35,256 nt of DNA. Origin: Colwellia marinimaniae. Its GTDB lineage: Bacteria; Pseudomonadota; Gammaproteobacteria; Enterobacterales; Alteromonadaceae. Location: NCBI RefSeq assembly GCF_002207865.1, contig NZ_BDQM01000039.1:1-35256 (forward strand). The letters run 5' to 3'. A model generated the notes under the pieces. That model was given only the letters and a program-made list of their open reading frames with translations. It did no database searches and was not told where the DNA came from. The position numbers and the translations under genes were made by a program. This document shows positions 27,366-35,145 of the stretch, piece by piece. How positions within the stretch are numbered: the first letter of the stretch is position 1; each line of letters starts with the position of its first letter.

Positions 27366-27720
27366 GCGTTTGTAGGGAAGTAAATGCCAAAGCATAAATA
27401 TTTAGTGCTGTTTTAAAAATATTATTAGTAACGCGCGTTTGTAGGGAGGAAAATGCCAAGACGCAAATTAGGGCTTTTTTAAAAATATTAGTAGTTGCGC
27501 GCGTTTGTAGGGAGGGAAATACCAAGGCAATAATCAATGCTTTTTTAAAAACATTAGTAGTTGCGCGTTTGTAGGGAGGAATATGCCAAGACGCAAATTA
27601 GGGATTTTTTAAAAATATTAGTAGTTGCGCGCGTTTGTAGGGAGGACAATGCCAAGGTAATAATCAATACTTTATTAAAAACATTAGTAGTTGCGCGTTT
27701 GTAGGGAGGAAAATGCCAAG
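27366..27720. repeat. tandem ~65-bp repeats in alternating A and B forms
   Basis: Six copies of the core GCGTTTGTAGGGAGGAAAAT begin near 27366, 27435, 27501, 27565, 27631 and 27695, spaced 69, 66, 64, 66 and 64 bases. Between cores, form A (starting ACGCAAATTAGGG) alternates with form B (starting GCAATAATCAAT). Both end in a T-run/A-run and TTAGTAGTTGCG, so the true unit is a 130-bp A+B pair, nearly identical at 27436-27565 and 27566-27695. A degenerate copy lies near 27310. Because the intervals repeat as well, this is not a CRISPR array. The small minus-strand ORFs across it (repeating SSLQTRATTN) are probably artefacts of the repeat. The last copy is cut off by unrelated sequence before the IS3 fragment. 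Confidence 0.9.
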
Positions 27721-27945
27721 ACAATTGTTTTTTTTCTTCTGTTTTATTCGCAATGTCCAAGAATCCGCCCTCTAGGGCCTCCAATCTTGGAACGATTGAC
27801 AGCTGAATTTCTCGAATTATTTATTAAACACCCCTTAAATATGACTAAGTATCATAAAAAGGATCGCTTATCGGCCATTGGGTGTGTTCAAAATTATTTA
27901 TTATCATGCTTTAACAATCTAGTCTCCTGCAGGCGTTCTGAGTGT

Positions 27946-28343
27946 AATTCGCCTGATACTAAGCTAACAGCGAAAGCATTAACTATGGCATTTGCATCAA
28001 GAGCACGACAAAAAGGTGTTATCTTTCATTCAGACCAAGGGACGCATTATACGAGCAGGAAGTTTAGACAGCGCTTTTGGCGTTATCAAATAAAAAAAGT
28101 ATGAGTCGTCGAGGAAATTGTTGGGATAAAGCACCAATGGAACGCTTCTTTAGAAGTTTGAAAACAGAATGGGTACCAACGATAGGCTATAAGAATTGTA
28201 CTGAAGCCAAACAAGCGATCATTAATTACATCATGACTTATTACAATCAGACTAGGCCGTATATGTACAACGCAGGATTAAGTCCAAATGAATCTGAACG
28301 AATGTACTGGCTAAACTACAAATCCGTGGCCAATTTTACTTGA
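27946..28343 (+). pseudogene. IS3-family transposase (OrfB) C-terminal fragment with frameshift
   Basis: Only the last ~130 residues of an IS3-type DDE transposase remain, from SPDTKLTAKALTMAF to the end. The second catalytic Asp is seen in FHSDQGTHYTS and the Glu in DKAPMERFF, but the first Asp and everything before it are missing. A single-base deletion in a seven-A run near 28091-28097 shifts the frame between YQIKK and SMSRRGNCWD. The element's left end is absent and the right end is not clear. A dead insertion-sequence remnant abutting the tandem repeats. Confidence 0.88.
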
Positions 28344-28446
28344 CCACTTCAACCACTACATTGGCTAAATCATATAAAATCATTAAGAAACCCGATTTAG
28401 TCTCCGCTGAACACCTGTGGGAGAGTCATTAATAAAAAGCACTTTA

Positions 28447-28989
28447 TTATCTTTCAAATTTAATTTTTTGAACAGATACGGGGCTAATTCCTAATTCTTT
28501 AGCTACTTTACGAATTGATAAATCTTGATCTAATAACGCCCAAACCGCCTGGCGATTAATCGTATTTGGTTTTCCTTTATACTTACCGGCTAACTTAGCT
28601 TGTGCTATCCCCTCTTTTTGTCTTTCTAAAATCATCTCTCGTTCAAACTGATAGACAGCACCAAGCAAGGTAAGCATTAAGTTGTTTATTGGGTTTGATA
28701 AGTCATGGCTGAAAATCAGATTTTCTTTAACAAACTGAATGGTCACATGTTTGTCATTGAAGAATTTTATCAAGTTTATGAGATCTTCGATGTTTCGAGC
28801 CAAACGGCTAATGTCGTGAACCAGTACTGTATCCCCTTCTCTTGCATAATCTTTTAATTGATTAAGCGCTGGTCGATCGGAATTAGATCCTGAACATTTG
28901 TCTTCGAATCTTTTGTCTAGTTCAATACCATCTAATTGGCGAGCGGTATTTTGTTCGATGGTCGATACACGGATATAGCCTAATTTCAT
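28447..28989 (-). CDS. serine recombinase of the resolvase/invertase family
   Basis: A 180-residue small serine recombinase. The catalytic Ser is in GYIRVSTIEQNTARQ (Ser9), and Arg residues of the active site are in VHDISRLARNIEDL (about 57-70). The long E helix region runs FEREMILERQKEGIAQAK (about 130-147), and a Hin-like helix-turn-helix ends the protein (LSIRKVAKELGISPVSVQKI, about 155-174). It looks complete and functional. Family members resolve transposon cointegrates or invert DNA segments. No TnpA of a Tn3 element or invertible promoter is obvious beside it. A perfect inverted repeat at 29075-29093 upstream may be its binding site. Confidence 0.93.
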   Translation of the reverse strand: MKLGYIRVSTIEQNTARQLDGIELDKRFEDKCSGSNSDRPALNQLKDYAREGDTVLVHDISRLARNIEDLINLIKFFNDKHVTIQFVKENLIFSHDLSNPINNLMLTLLGAVYQFEREMILERQKEGIAQAKLAGKYKGKPNTINRQAVWALLDQDLSIRKVAKELGISPVSVQKIKFER

Positions 28990-29607
28990 GTTACTGCCTC
29001 ATTTAACTTCTTAAACAAGACTGTAACTGTGAAAGTTAATCGCGCAACTGAAGTTAAATGAAACGATTTTCAATAAATGTAAGTGTTACATTTTGACTGT
29101 AGCTAAATTGAAATACTGTAATGCGACCAACATATATTAGCCATGTTGTTCCAACCACTTGGTTCATACACCTTGCTTTAGTTCTTTTATTCAATGTTTC
29201 AAAATGATTTTAAAATAATCACACAAGCGTTGAATCCCTGTCCTGCTATAAAGTAGTTGCCTAGGTGTTGTGTCGAAATGCTTATTTTCACAATCAAGCC
29301 AGTGATGGATAAACTTAATATCTCACAACAAAAAGAACCTAAGAATCGATGGATTTGGAGTAACTGCATTAGAACTTCAATTTCATCATCGTTAAGTTGG
29401 CATCTACTTTGCATTTTAAGATCATGCTCAATTCCAAACGATATAAATAACTGATTTTTTTTCAATAAGTAATATATTACAAATATTTTTCACCGCCTGT
29501 ATGAGTACCTTATCTTTATTAAGTTCATTCACTCGGTATACCCTTTATATGTCACAGTAGGCCTATTTAATCGTTATTGGTTTTTAACTTATAAAAGCAA
29601 TAAACCC
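28990..29607. other. spacer upstream of the recombinase
   Basis: About 620 bases with no gene I trust. A perfect inverted repeat lies at 29075-29093. A weak TTG-started frame at 29199-29465 on the minus strand (88 residues) has no ribosome site and no recognisable domain. The overlapping plus-strand frame is no better. Confidence 0.5.
29075..29093. promoter_or_regulatory. perfect inverted repeat upstream of the recombinase gene
   Basis: AAATGTAA and TTACATTT are separated by GTG, 86 bases before the recombinase start. Small serine recombinases often bind palindromic sites next to their own gene for recombination and autoregulation, so it may be an operator or part of a res-like site. No second copy was found in the window by eye. 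Confidence 0.4.
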
Positions 29608-29799
29608 TCACTTTTTATTCCTATTCATAACTATGTTTTTGGCTTTATACCTATCAATCAAAAGCACTCCAACATAGGTAACAACAGATATTATCAAAAA
29701 GCTAACAATGATAAATGTTAGCGCTGTATAACCGTCTTGGTATGCTCCGTAACCCAACGCTAAGACGCTAAATAACAAATAAACAATCATTATTTTCAT
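29608..29799 (-). CDS. small two-helix membrane protein
   Basis: A 63-residue protein with two hydrophobic helices (about 3-20, IMIVYLLFSVLALGYGAY, and 27-49, LTFIIVSFLIISVVTYVGVL) joined by a short polar loop (QDGYT), and a basic tail RYKAKNIVMNRNKK. The basic tail is expected in the cytoplasm. AAGGG lies six bases before the ATG, a fair ribosome site. No family recognised. A small accessory inner-membrane protein or a toxin-like peptide are both possible; context gives no help. Confidence 0.6.
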   Translation of the reverse strand: MKIMIVYLLFSVLALGYGAYQDGYTALTFIIVSFLIISVVTYVGVLLIDRYKAKNIVMNRNKK

Positions 29800-30274
29800 C
29801 AGCTACCCTTTTTAAAATTACTTTTTGTTCTGTATGAAAAGCCCAAACAGTATTCATAAATACTGAAATCCTTAAAAGACTATAAGCTCCTGTTCGAGTG
29901 GTGTTGTTAGCCTTTTACTTCCTTATAGACCATCTAATTAAATAAGCATGAATAATTGCCATCCACTCTTCTCTTATGAAAATACCACCTATTTAAGAAC
30001 GATCAACTGTAAAAACACTTTAGCTACTAGGGCTATTTCGGTAGTACTGCTGTACTGTCACAGAATTCATGACTTTCCTCTTCCAATAGGGTCATGAAGA
30101 GTAATAGAGGCTATATTAATGTCCGCAACAGTGCTCACAACCACTACTTCCACGTTCTTTTAATTTGTTGACGCTTATATAAATAAAGCAATAAAGTTAA
30201 AAATGTTAGTCAAGTTGCCCATTTTAAAATTCATGATCAAATAGGTGGTACTAAAAGTTAATAAGGTACTAACC
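29800..30274. other. spacer between small accessory genes
   Basis: About 475 A+T-rich bases between divergent genes. It must hold promoters for the membrane protein and for the 30275 gene, but I see no clear motif, RNA gene or repeat in it. Confidence 0.45.
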
Positions 30275-30649
30275 ATGAAATCAACGAACGTAAGAAAAAA
30301 TAAACAACTCCCTGAAGCACAACATAAAACCAAAAATGAAAAGCTATTTGCATACTATCTATCTGCCAGTGAAATTAGCTTTACCTTTGGTAAAAGTGTA
30401 ATTAATAAAGAAGAAAATAATTTCATGTTAATTATTGATGGACGAAAGGTATATATAGAACTCGTAGCAACACCCGAGGAAGGCTTTAGAAAACTGAATG
30501 ATTATAAAAATAAATTTACACATTTCGTATTATTCTGTATCGATTCAGCAATGCCAGCAGAAGCATTTTTTGATCATATTGTAATGATTTTTACACAGGT
30601 TTTTCCGTACACAATTATTCCAGATAAACCCGTCTTCTTAACAAAGTAA
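30275..30649 (+). CDS. hypothetical protein
   Basis: A 124-residue protein of unknown function. The start at 30275 (MKSTNVRKNKQ) is preceded by AAGG at a good distance; a GTG at 30245 would add ten residues without a ribosome site. After a basic, disordered N-terminus (1-25) comes a compact alpha/beta region: YYLSASEISFTFGKSV, then NNFMLIIDGRKVYIELVAT, then THFVLFCIDSAMPAEAFFDH. The strand pattern (LIIDG...VYIEL...FVLFCID) is faintly like a small nuclease or nucleotide-binding fold, but I see no catalytic motif complete enough to call. Flanked by mobile remnants. Confidence 0.65.
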   Translation: MKSTNVRKNKQLPEAQHKTKNEKLFAYYLSASEISFTFGKSVINKEENNFMLIIDGRKVYIELVATPEEGFRKLNDYKNKFTHFVLFCIDSAMPAEAFFDHIVMIFTQVFPYTIIPDKPVFLTK

Positions 30650-30792
30650 ACTTTAACTATATCTATAAAATCGAGTAAAAAAAACAGTGAATTGATGATA
30701 AGTAATAGAAAAAAGCTCCGTTATTTGGTAATTTCACCTTTTTTATTCATATATCATGGCTTTAGTAAATACTGAAATTAAAGGAGAATAGT

Positions 30793-30870
30793 ATGAATTT
30801 AAGTGATAACTACGGTCCAACCTTAACTTTAAAAGAGTTATGTAGTGTATTTAAGATGAGTCGTTTGTGA
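30793..30870 (+). pseudogene. truncated helix-turn-helix gene (25 codons)
   Basis: ATG at 30793 with a perfect AAGGAG seven bases upstream starts MNLSDNYGPTLTLKELCSVF and ends after KMSRL at a TGA. The part LTLKELCSVFKMSR is the beginning of an excisionase/MerR-like helix-turn-helix as found in small element-encoded regulators. The rest of the domain is missing and the following bases do not continue it in another frame. The strong ribosome site suggests a real gene that lost its 3' end. Confidence 0.5.
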
Positions 30871-30979
30871 ATTTTCTTTCATCCCATAATATGTGTCAAG
30901 AGTGATTTTTGAAAAACACTTTCTGAACTACAAACTATCTAGTGGAATCTGGGAGTCAACTTTTACCACTAATGGAACA

Positions 30980-31006
30980 TTGGCACTAGGTTAGGATTAG
31001 TGCCAA
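30980..31006. repeat. perfect 9-bp inverted repeat
   Basis: TTGGCACTA and TAGTGCCAA flank a nine-base spacer (GGTTAGGAT). A short A-run follows on the plus strand, so on the minus strand it would have preceding T; it is not a clear terminator for either side. It sits at the presumed GTG start of the next small ORF. Confidence 0.5.
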
Positions 31007-31239
31007 AAATTAAGCAGCTTGGGGGACAGTCGGTTTATGATCACTTCTACCACTTTGCGGAAGCCCTTGTCAGTTTAACTGACTCAGGCTTGTCAATCTG
31101 CTCTGAAAGTTTACATAATAATGCTGCAACAAATACTTACGAAAACTTAATTAATCAATGGAAAAATAGAATCTTAGTCGGTGGTTCTTGCATGCTATCT
31201 GACAGTACATTTGATTTACCATTATCTAGAGAAAAGTAA
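31000..31239 (+). CDS. small hypothetical ORF, doubtful
   Basis: A 79-codon frame from a GTG at 31000 with no ribosome site. The protein (QLGGQSVYDHFYHFAEALVS and on) is soluble and helical and has ordinary residue composition, so it might be the tail of a larger protein, but the frame is closed by a stop 28 bases upstream. I do not recognise it. Its GTG overlaps the inverted repeat. Confidence 0.3.
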   Translation: MPKIKQLGGQSVYDHFYHFAEALVSLTDSGLSICSESLHNNAATNTYENLINQWKNRILVGGSCMLSDSTFDLPLSREK

Positions 31240-31320
31240 CCTGAGATCTGGAAAAGCAGCATATTTTTATTAGGTTGCCATCAGTCAAAACTCACTAGGA
31301 TACAGCTTAATACGTGGCTT

Positions 31321-31521
31321 TTATTTTTTAAACAATAAGCCACGATTCCAGAAATCAAATTTAACTTTCATGTCTTTTCTAACCGTTGTTATCAAATCAA
31401 CATTAAATTTTTCAGGGTTTCACTTAACTTTTTACCGATATAACCTTTATCTGCATATAGCTTTCCTGTGAGTCTTTTGCATATAATAGCAGTGTAAATG
31501 TAATGTTCTGTCACTCTAGAA
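31321..31521 (-). pseudogene. IS982-type transposase remnant with frameshift
   Basis: The segment RLTGKLYADKGYIGKKLSE followed by TLKNLMLI is the IS982-family transposase core around the catalytic Asp in DKGYIG. After the stop at 31392-31394 the protein continues in another frame as DLITTVRKDMKVKFDFWNRG and ends at 31321, so one indel separates the halves. Only about 65 codons are left; both ends of the transposase are gone. It abuts and probably truncated the Sel1-repeat gene upstream. Confidence 0.75.
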
Positions 31522-31524
31522 TAT

Positions 31525-32463
31525 TCAAATGGCATCAGCATCCCCTTGTTCAGCGGCTTTTTTGTACCAATAGATTGCTTCTGATGTATCTTCGAAACCG
31601 CCATTAACATCATCATATAGATGAGCTAAATTAAATTGAGCATCAGCATCCCCTTGTTCAGCGGCTTTTTTGTACCAATAGATTGCTTCTGATAGATCTT
31701 CAAAACCCCCATTAACACCATCATATATAAGCGCTAAATTAAATTGAGCATCAGCATCTCCTTGTTCAGCGGCTTTTTTGTACCAATAGATTGCTTCTGA
31801 TATATCTTCAAAACTGCAATTAACATCATCATATATAAGCGCTAAATAAAATTGCGCATCAGCATCCCCTTGTCCAGCGGCTTTTCTGTACCAATAGATT
31901 GCTTCTGATGTATCTTCGAAATCGCCATTAACATCATCATATATAAGCGCTAAATTAAATTGGGCATCAGAGTCACCTTGTTCAGCGGATTTTTTATACC
32001 AATAGATTGCTTCTGATGTATCCTCAAAACCGCTATCAACATCATCATATATATGAGCTAAATTAAATTGAGCTTGAACAAGTCCATTCCTAGCAGGTGC
32101 TGTATACCACTGTATTGCCTTCTCGTAGCTTTGGTCAATACCTAGACCACTATGGTGCATTAGGGCTAAATGGTATTTTGCTTTAATAGAGTTTTGTGCA
32201 GCGGCTTTTGTGTTCCAAAACAAAGCTTTTTTATAATCTTTTCTTGTTGTATCACCGTTAAAGTACATCAGCGCGAGTTCGTACTGAGACTCTACGACCC
32301 CACTTTTAGCAGCAATCATTGTTTGTTCAAATGAAGTCTGTGCAAAGCAAGCAGGCATAAATAACAAAGTAATAAATAGCCATTTAACAAACGTCATAGG
32401 TCTATTTTCTGCTCGATGAAAAGGATGGGGAATCCATTGATTGTTGTTTTGTAGGTAGCTCAT
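31525..32463 (-). CDS. Sel1-like repeat (SLR) protein, 3' end truncated
   Basis: A 312-residue exported protein. ATG 32463 is chosen because AGGAG precedes it at seven bases. Residues 1-22 are polar and are followed by a signal segment (FVKWLFITLLFMPACFA) with a probable cut before QTSFEQT; a lipoprotein cut at the Cys is possible but the lipobox is poor. About eight 36-residue Sel1/TPR-like units follow, typical unit EAIYWYKKAAEQGDADAQFN and LALIYDDVNGGFEDTS. The last five or six are nearly identical. SLR proteins act as scaffolds in envelope signalling or secretion. The last unit stops at GDADAI*, where sequence switches to an IS982 remnant, so the original C-terminus is lost. Confidence 0.85.
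   Translation of the reverse strand: MSYLQNNNQWIPHPFHRAENRPMTFVKWLFITLLFMPACFAQTSFEQTMIAAKSGVVESQYELALMYFNGDTTRKDYKKALFWNTKAAAQNSIKAKYHLALMHHSGLGIDQSYEKAIQWYTAPARNGLVQAQFNLAHIYDDVDSGFEDTSEAIYWYKKSAEQGDSDAQFNLALIYDDVNGDFEDTSEAIYWYRKAAGQGDADAQFYLALIYDDVNCSFEDISEAIYWYKKAAEQGDADAQFNLALIYDGVNGGFEDLSEAIYWYKKAAEQGDADAQFNLAHLYDDVNGGFEDTSEAIYWYKKAAEQGDADAI
31527..32090. repeat. 108-bp tandem coding repeats of the Sel1 gene
   Basis: Equivalent points occur at 31532, 31640, 31748, 31856, 31964 and 32072, exactly 108 bases apart, each encoding one 36-residue unit. The near identity at DNA level, including silent sites, points to recent expansion by slippage or unequal exchange. Confidence 0.9.
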
Positions 32464-32725
32464 AACTCTATCTCCTGAGTGTTTATTTAAATGCAGATTT
32501 TCTGCCTTCATTTAAACAAACGGAGATAAGCCGCTGGAATTAACATTTAATTAAAATTATTTTGTAAAACAATTTAATTAGCTAATTTAACCTTATGAGT
32601 GTAGGTAAATTAGGTGCTCAATCACAAACTATTTTAGTTGTCATTTTCTTGTTTTCCCCCTGTGTCAGGGTTGTTGTCGCCTCAATTAATTTTATAAATA
32701 AACAGGGTGCGGTAAGTTTAAGTTA

Positions 32726-33224
32726 GTGGATTATCAAAGGTATTCAAGCCAGTTTAAAGAAGCAATATTAAATAAGCTAAGTCAAAGTGGTTTGTCGGTC
32801 AGAAAGTTTGCTGAGCAAGAAGGCATTAATATTTCAACAATGTATAGTTGGCAAAAGCAATTCAATGTCTCAGGTTTTAGTGTGTCAAAAGTTAGTTCGT
32901 CAGATAAGTGGTCAAGCGAAGAGAAGTTTGCTGTTGTGATCGAAACCTCCACATTATCGGAGGTTGATTTAAGTGAATATTGTCGAACCAAAGGTTTGTA
33001 TCCTGAGCAAATAAAAGTATGGAAACAAGCTTTCATCGCAGGGAGTACTGCTAAGTCAACAAAAAAAACAAAGAGCACACCAGGAGCAAAAAGCAGATAA
33101 AAAACGTATTAAAGAATTAGAGCGTGAGCTGCACCGAAAAGACAAGGCCTTAGCAGAAACTGCTGCATTGCTCGTATTAGGAAAAAAGTTCGATGCCTAT
33201 TGGAAGGAAAAAGAAGACAGCTAA
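32726..33224 (+). pseudogene. IS3-family OrfA with a one-base frameshift in an A8 run
   Basis: From GTG 32726 the OrfA helix-turn-helix is clear (VRKFAEQEGINISTMYSWQK), with a second HTH half further on. At eight A (33061-33068) the frame runs into a stop at about 33100. If seven A are read, it continues as RIKELERELHRKDKALAETA, the leucine zipper of OrfA, and ends at 33224. This copy therefore has one extra A, or the cell relies on slippage on the A run. In the corrected frame the classic slippery heptamer A-AAA-AAG lies at 33182-33188, just before OrfB's start, so the normal OrfAB fusion would be made by -1 frameshifting there. Confidence 0.8.
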
Positions 33225-34264
33225 TACCGCTGACCGATAGGCAAAACCAGGCAAAGTTGGTTAGCAAAGCAGTAGCATCAGGTGCGAGGCAAGATAAGGC
33301 CTGTGAGGTTATTGGCTTATCAACAAGAACTTTACAGCGTTGGCGTATTGATGGTGCTATTGGTGAAGATAAAAGACCAACAGCTATTAGGCCAGAGCCG
33401 CTGAACAAGCTAAGTGCAAAAGAGCGACAAGCCGTTATTGACGTTTGTAATGTGGAAGAGTTTGCCTCATTGCCACCAAGCCAGATAGTACCCATACTGG
33501 CAGACAGAGGTGAATATATTGCTTCTGAGTCGAGTTTTTATCGCCTATTAAAAGCGGAGAACATGCTGCATCACAGAGGTAAAGCTAAACCGAGAAATAG
33601 CCATAAAAGGCCAACGAGTTATACCGCTAAAAAGCCCAAAGAAGTATGGAGTTGGGATATCAGCTATATGCCAACAACCGTGATAGGCCAACATTATTAC
33701 CTGTATATGATTGAAGATATTTACAGCCGTAAAGTGGTTGGTTGGGAAGTTCATACCAATGAAACAGGTGAGCAAGCGGCAGCGTTATTAGAGCGTAGTG
33801 TTTGGAGCGAAAAATGTTTGAAAACAGACTTAGTATTGCACTCGGATAATGGTGCGCCCATGAAAAGTTTGACGATGCGAGCCAAGATGTATGATTTAGG
33901 TGTTATTACCTCGCGAAGTCGCCCAAGGGTAAGTAATGATAATCCGTACTCAGAAGCACTCTTTAGAACGGTTAAGTATCATCCTAGCTGGCCTGGTAAA
34001 GGTTTTAAATCTTTAGATGAGGCACGTAAGTGGGTAAAAGAGTTCGTTTACTGGTACAACAATGAACATCGCCATAGTCGGATCAGGTTTGTCACGCCAA
34101 ACCAAAGGCATGAAGGCCTTGATGTCGAAATATTAGCGAAACGAAAAGCGTTGTATCAAGAAAAAAGAAAAGAGCATCCAGAGCGATGGTCAAAAAGTGA
34201 AATAAACTGGCAGCCAATAGGCGCTGTGGAGCTAAATCCAGAGCAATACAAAGAAGCTGCTTAA
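33200..34264 (+). CDS. IS3-family transposase OrfB (DDE)
   Basis: A 354-residue integrase-core transposase starting at a TTG, but normally made as an OrfAB fusion. It has an N-terminal HTH (ACEVIGLSTRTLQRWR, about 34-49), HTH_21-like region (about 90-120) and rve core with all three acidic residues: Asp in VWSWDISYMPTT, Asp in LVLHSDNGAPM and Glu in YSEALFRTVKYH. The end YWYNNEHRHSRIRFVTPNQR is typical. It looks intact. It overlaps orfA in the -1 frame by 25 bases. Confidence 0.93.
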   Translation: MEGKRRQLIPLTDRQNQAKLVSKAVASGARQDKACEVIGLSTRTLQRWRIDGAIGEDKRPTAIRPEPLNKLSAKERQAVIDVCNVEEFASLPPSQIVPILADRGEYIASESSFYRLLKAENMLHHRGKAKPRNSHKRPTSYTAKKPKEVWSWDISYMPTTVIGQHYYLYMIEDIYSRKVVGWEVHTNETGEQAAALLERSVWSEKCLKTDLVLHSDNGAPMKSLTMRAKMYDLGVITSRSRPRVSNDNPYSEALFRTVKYHPSWPGKGFKSLDEARKWVKEFVYWYNNEHRHSRIRFVTPNQRHEGLDVEILAKRKALYQEKRKEHPERWSKSEINWQPIGAVELNPEQYKEAA

Positions 34265-34312
34265 CAATTTAGGCGACAACTGCCTTGAAAAACACCGGTT
34301 TCACAAAGTCTG

Positions 34313-35005
34313 TTATTTGCTCATTTTTTCAGTGGCTCTTCTGTACCTATCATTTAGATTTGGGTTATTTGTTCTTAATGGAGGGTGATTTTCACATTGC
34401 ATTACAATATAATTATCTATGGATATATTTCTTTCTATATTATATTTCCAGTTGTCACGACCATCCACTAAATACCTACTTTTAGTATTTTCAAAACCAG
34501 CGTATTCAGTCCATTCCCAAATTAGTTCTTCATGTATATCATGATTTTTATCAAGATATTTTATATTGCTTATACAGTCTTGAGTAGATATAAGCTCTAT
34601 AGACTTTAAAACCTTTTTCACAGGTTCTTTAAAAGGTGCAGCTTTTACTTTTAGAGGTGCAGATTTCACCTTTAAAGGTGCACTTATTGTCTGTGATGCG
34701 TATTTCTGCTCTGGCAATGCATTATAGAAATAACCTAAGAATATAAATACCGAAAATATAATTGGAGACCAAATTATAGAAATTAAAACTTTGTCCATAA
34801 AAGTATTGCTAGATTTAGTAGGTTCAATCTTTTCTTCTATAGTTTCCTCTGTCATATTCAAATGAATATTTTCCTCTAGTATATCTTCATATCTTTTCTT
34901 TAAAACTTCCTTTTCCTTGATAATATTTAAGTTTACACTCTGAAGATCTTTATATTTCTCTCTTAAAGAGTCATCAAGCATTTTAAGAATATCTGCCTTA
35001 TTCAT
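34313..35005 (-). CDS. membrane-anchored protein of unknown function
   Basis: A 230-residue protein preceded by a strong GGAGG just before the ATG. Residues 1-60 are charged and likely coiled (EKEVLKKRYEDILEENI). One transmembrane helix spans about 72-92 (ISIIWSPIIFSVFIFLG). Then come short Lys/Pro-rich repeats (SAPLKVKSAPLKVKAAPFK, about 108-127), which look like a periplasmic linker, and a C-terminal domain of about 95 residues with two Cys (DCISN and VMQCEN) that could form a disulfide. No family recognised. It lies between two IS3-type elements with related left ends. Possibly the remains of a carried cargo gene. Confidence 0.7.
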   Translation of the reverse strand: MNKADILKMLDDSLREKYKDLQSVNLNIIKEKEVLKKRYEDILEENIHLNMTEETIEEKIEPTKSSNTFMDKVLISIIWSPIIFSVFIFLGYFYNALPEQKYASQTISAPLKVKSAPLKVKAAPFKEPVKKVLKSIELISTQDCISNIKYLDKNHDIHEELIWEWTEYAGFENTKSRYLVDGRDNWKYNIERNISIDNYIVMQCENHPPLRTNNPNLNDRYRRATEKMSK

Positions 35006-35145
35006 AAATCCTCCAACAAATTCTTTTATTAATTTAAAGCATTGTTCAGATTTATTTTTTTAGAATCAACAACACCGTTACGGTAATCATCATTAACATT
35101 ATATTCAATACTAGGGGATGTATCATGAACACCACCATTTCCCCC

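Larger units (their letters stand above)
32661..34292 (+). mobile_element. nearly complete IS3-family insertion sequence
   Basis: The left end TGTGTCAGGGTTGTTGTCGC (32661-32680) matches the right end, whose reverse complement near 34271-34292 reads TTTTTCAAGGCAGTTGTCGC, over most positions. Two overlapping ORFs lie between them: orfA and orfB. A target duplication is not obvious, so exact ends are uncertain by a few bases. A second element with a related left end starts near 35146. Confidence 0.82.

Noticed and set aside
27366..27720. CRISPR array (28-base repeats, 36-38-base spacers)
   Set aside because: The intervals between cores are themselves repeated in two alternating forms, and no cas gene is present.
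27366..27720. Integron attC sites
   Set aside because: No GTTRRRY/RYYYAAC core pairs at the ends of units and no integrase or cassette ORFs between them.
23894..27780. Shared 13-mer CCCTCTAGGGCCT next to the sigma54 promoter (23894-23906) and near 27768-27780 as a common activator site
   Set aside because: A 13-base match between two points is expected by chance in a window this size, and the second copy has no promoter beside it.
27337..27784. Two minus-strand ORFs with repeating SSLQTRATTN
   Set aside because: They follow directly from the tandem DNA repeat, have no ribosome site and are broken between copies; probably not genes.
29199..29465. 88-codon minus-strand frame
   Set aside because: Starts with TTG, no ribosome site, unusual composition and no recognisable domain.
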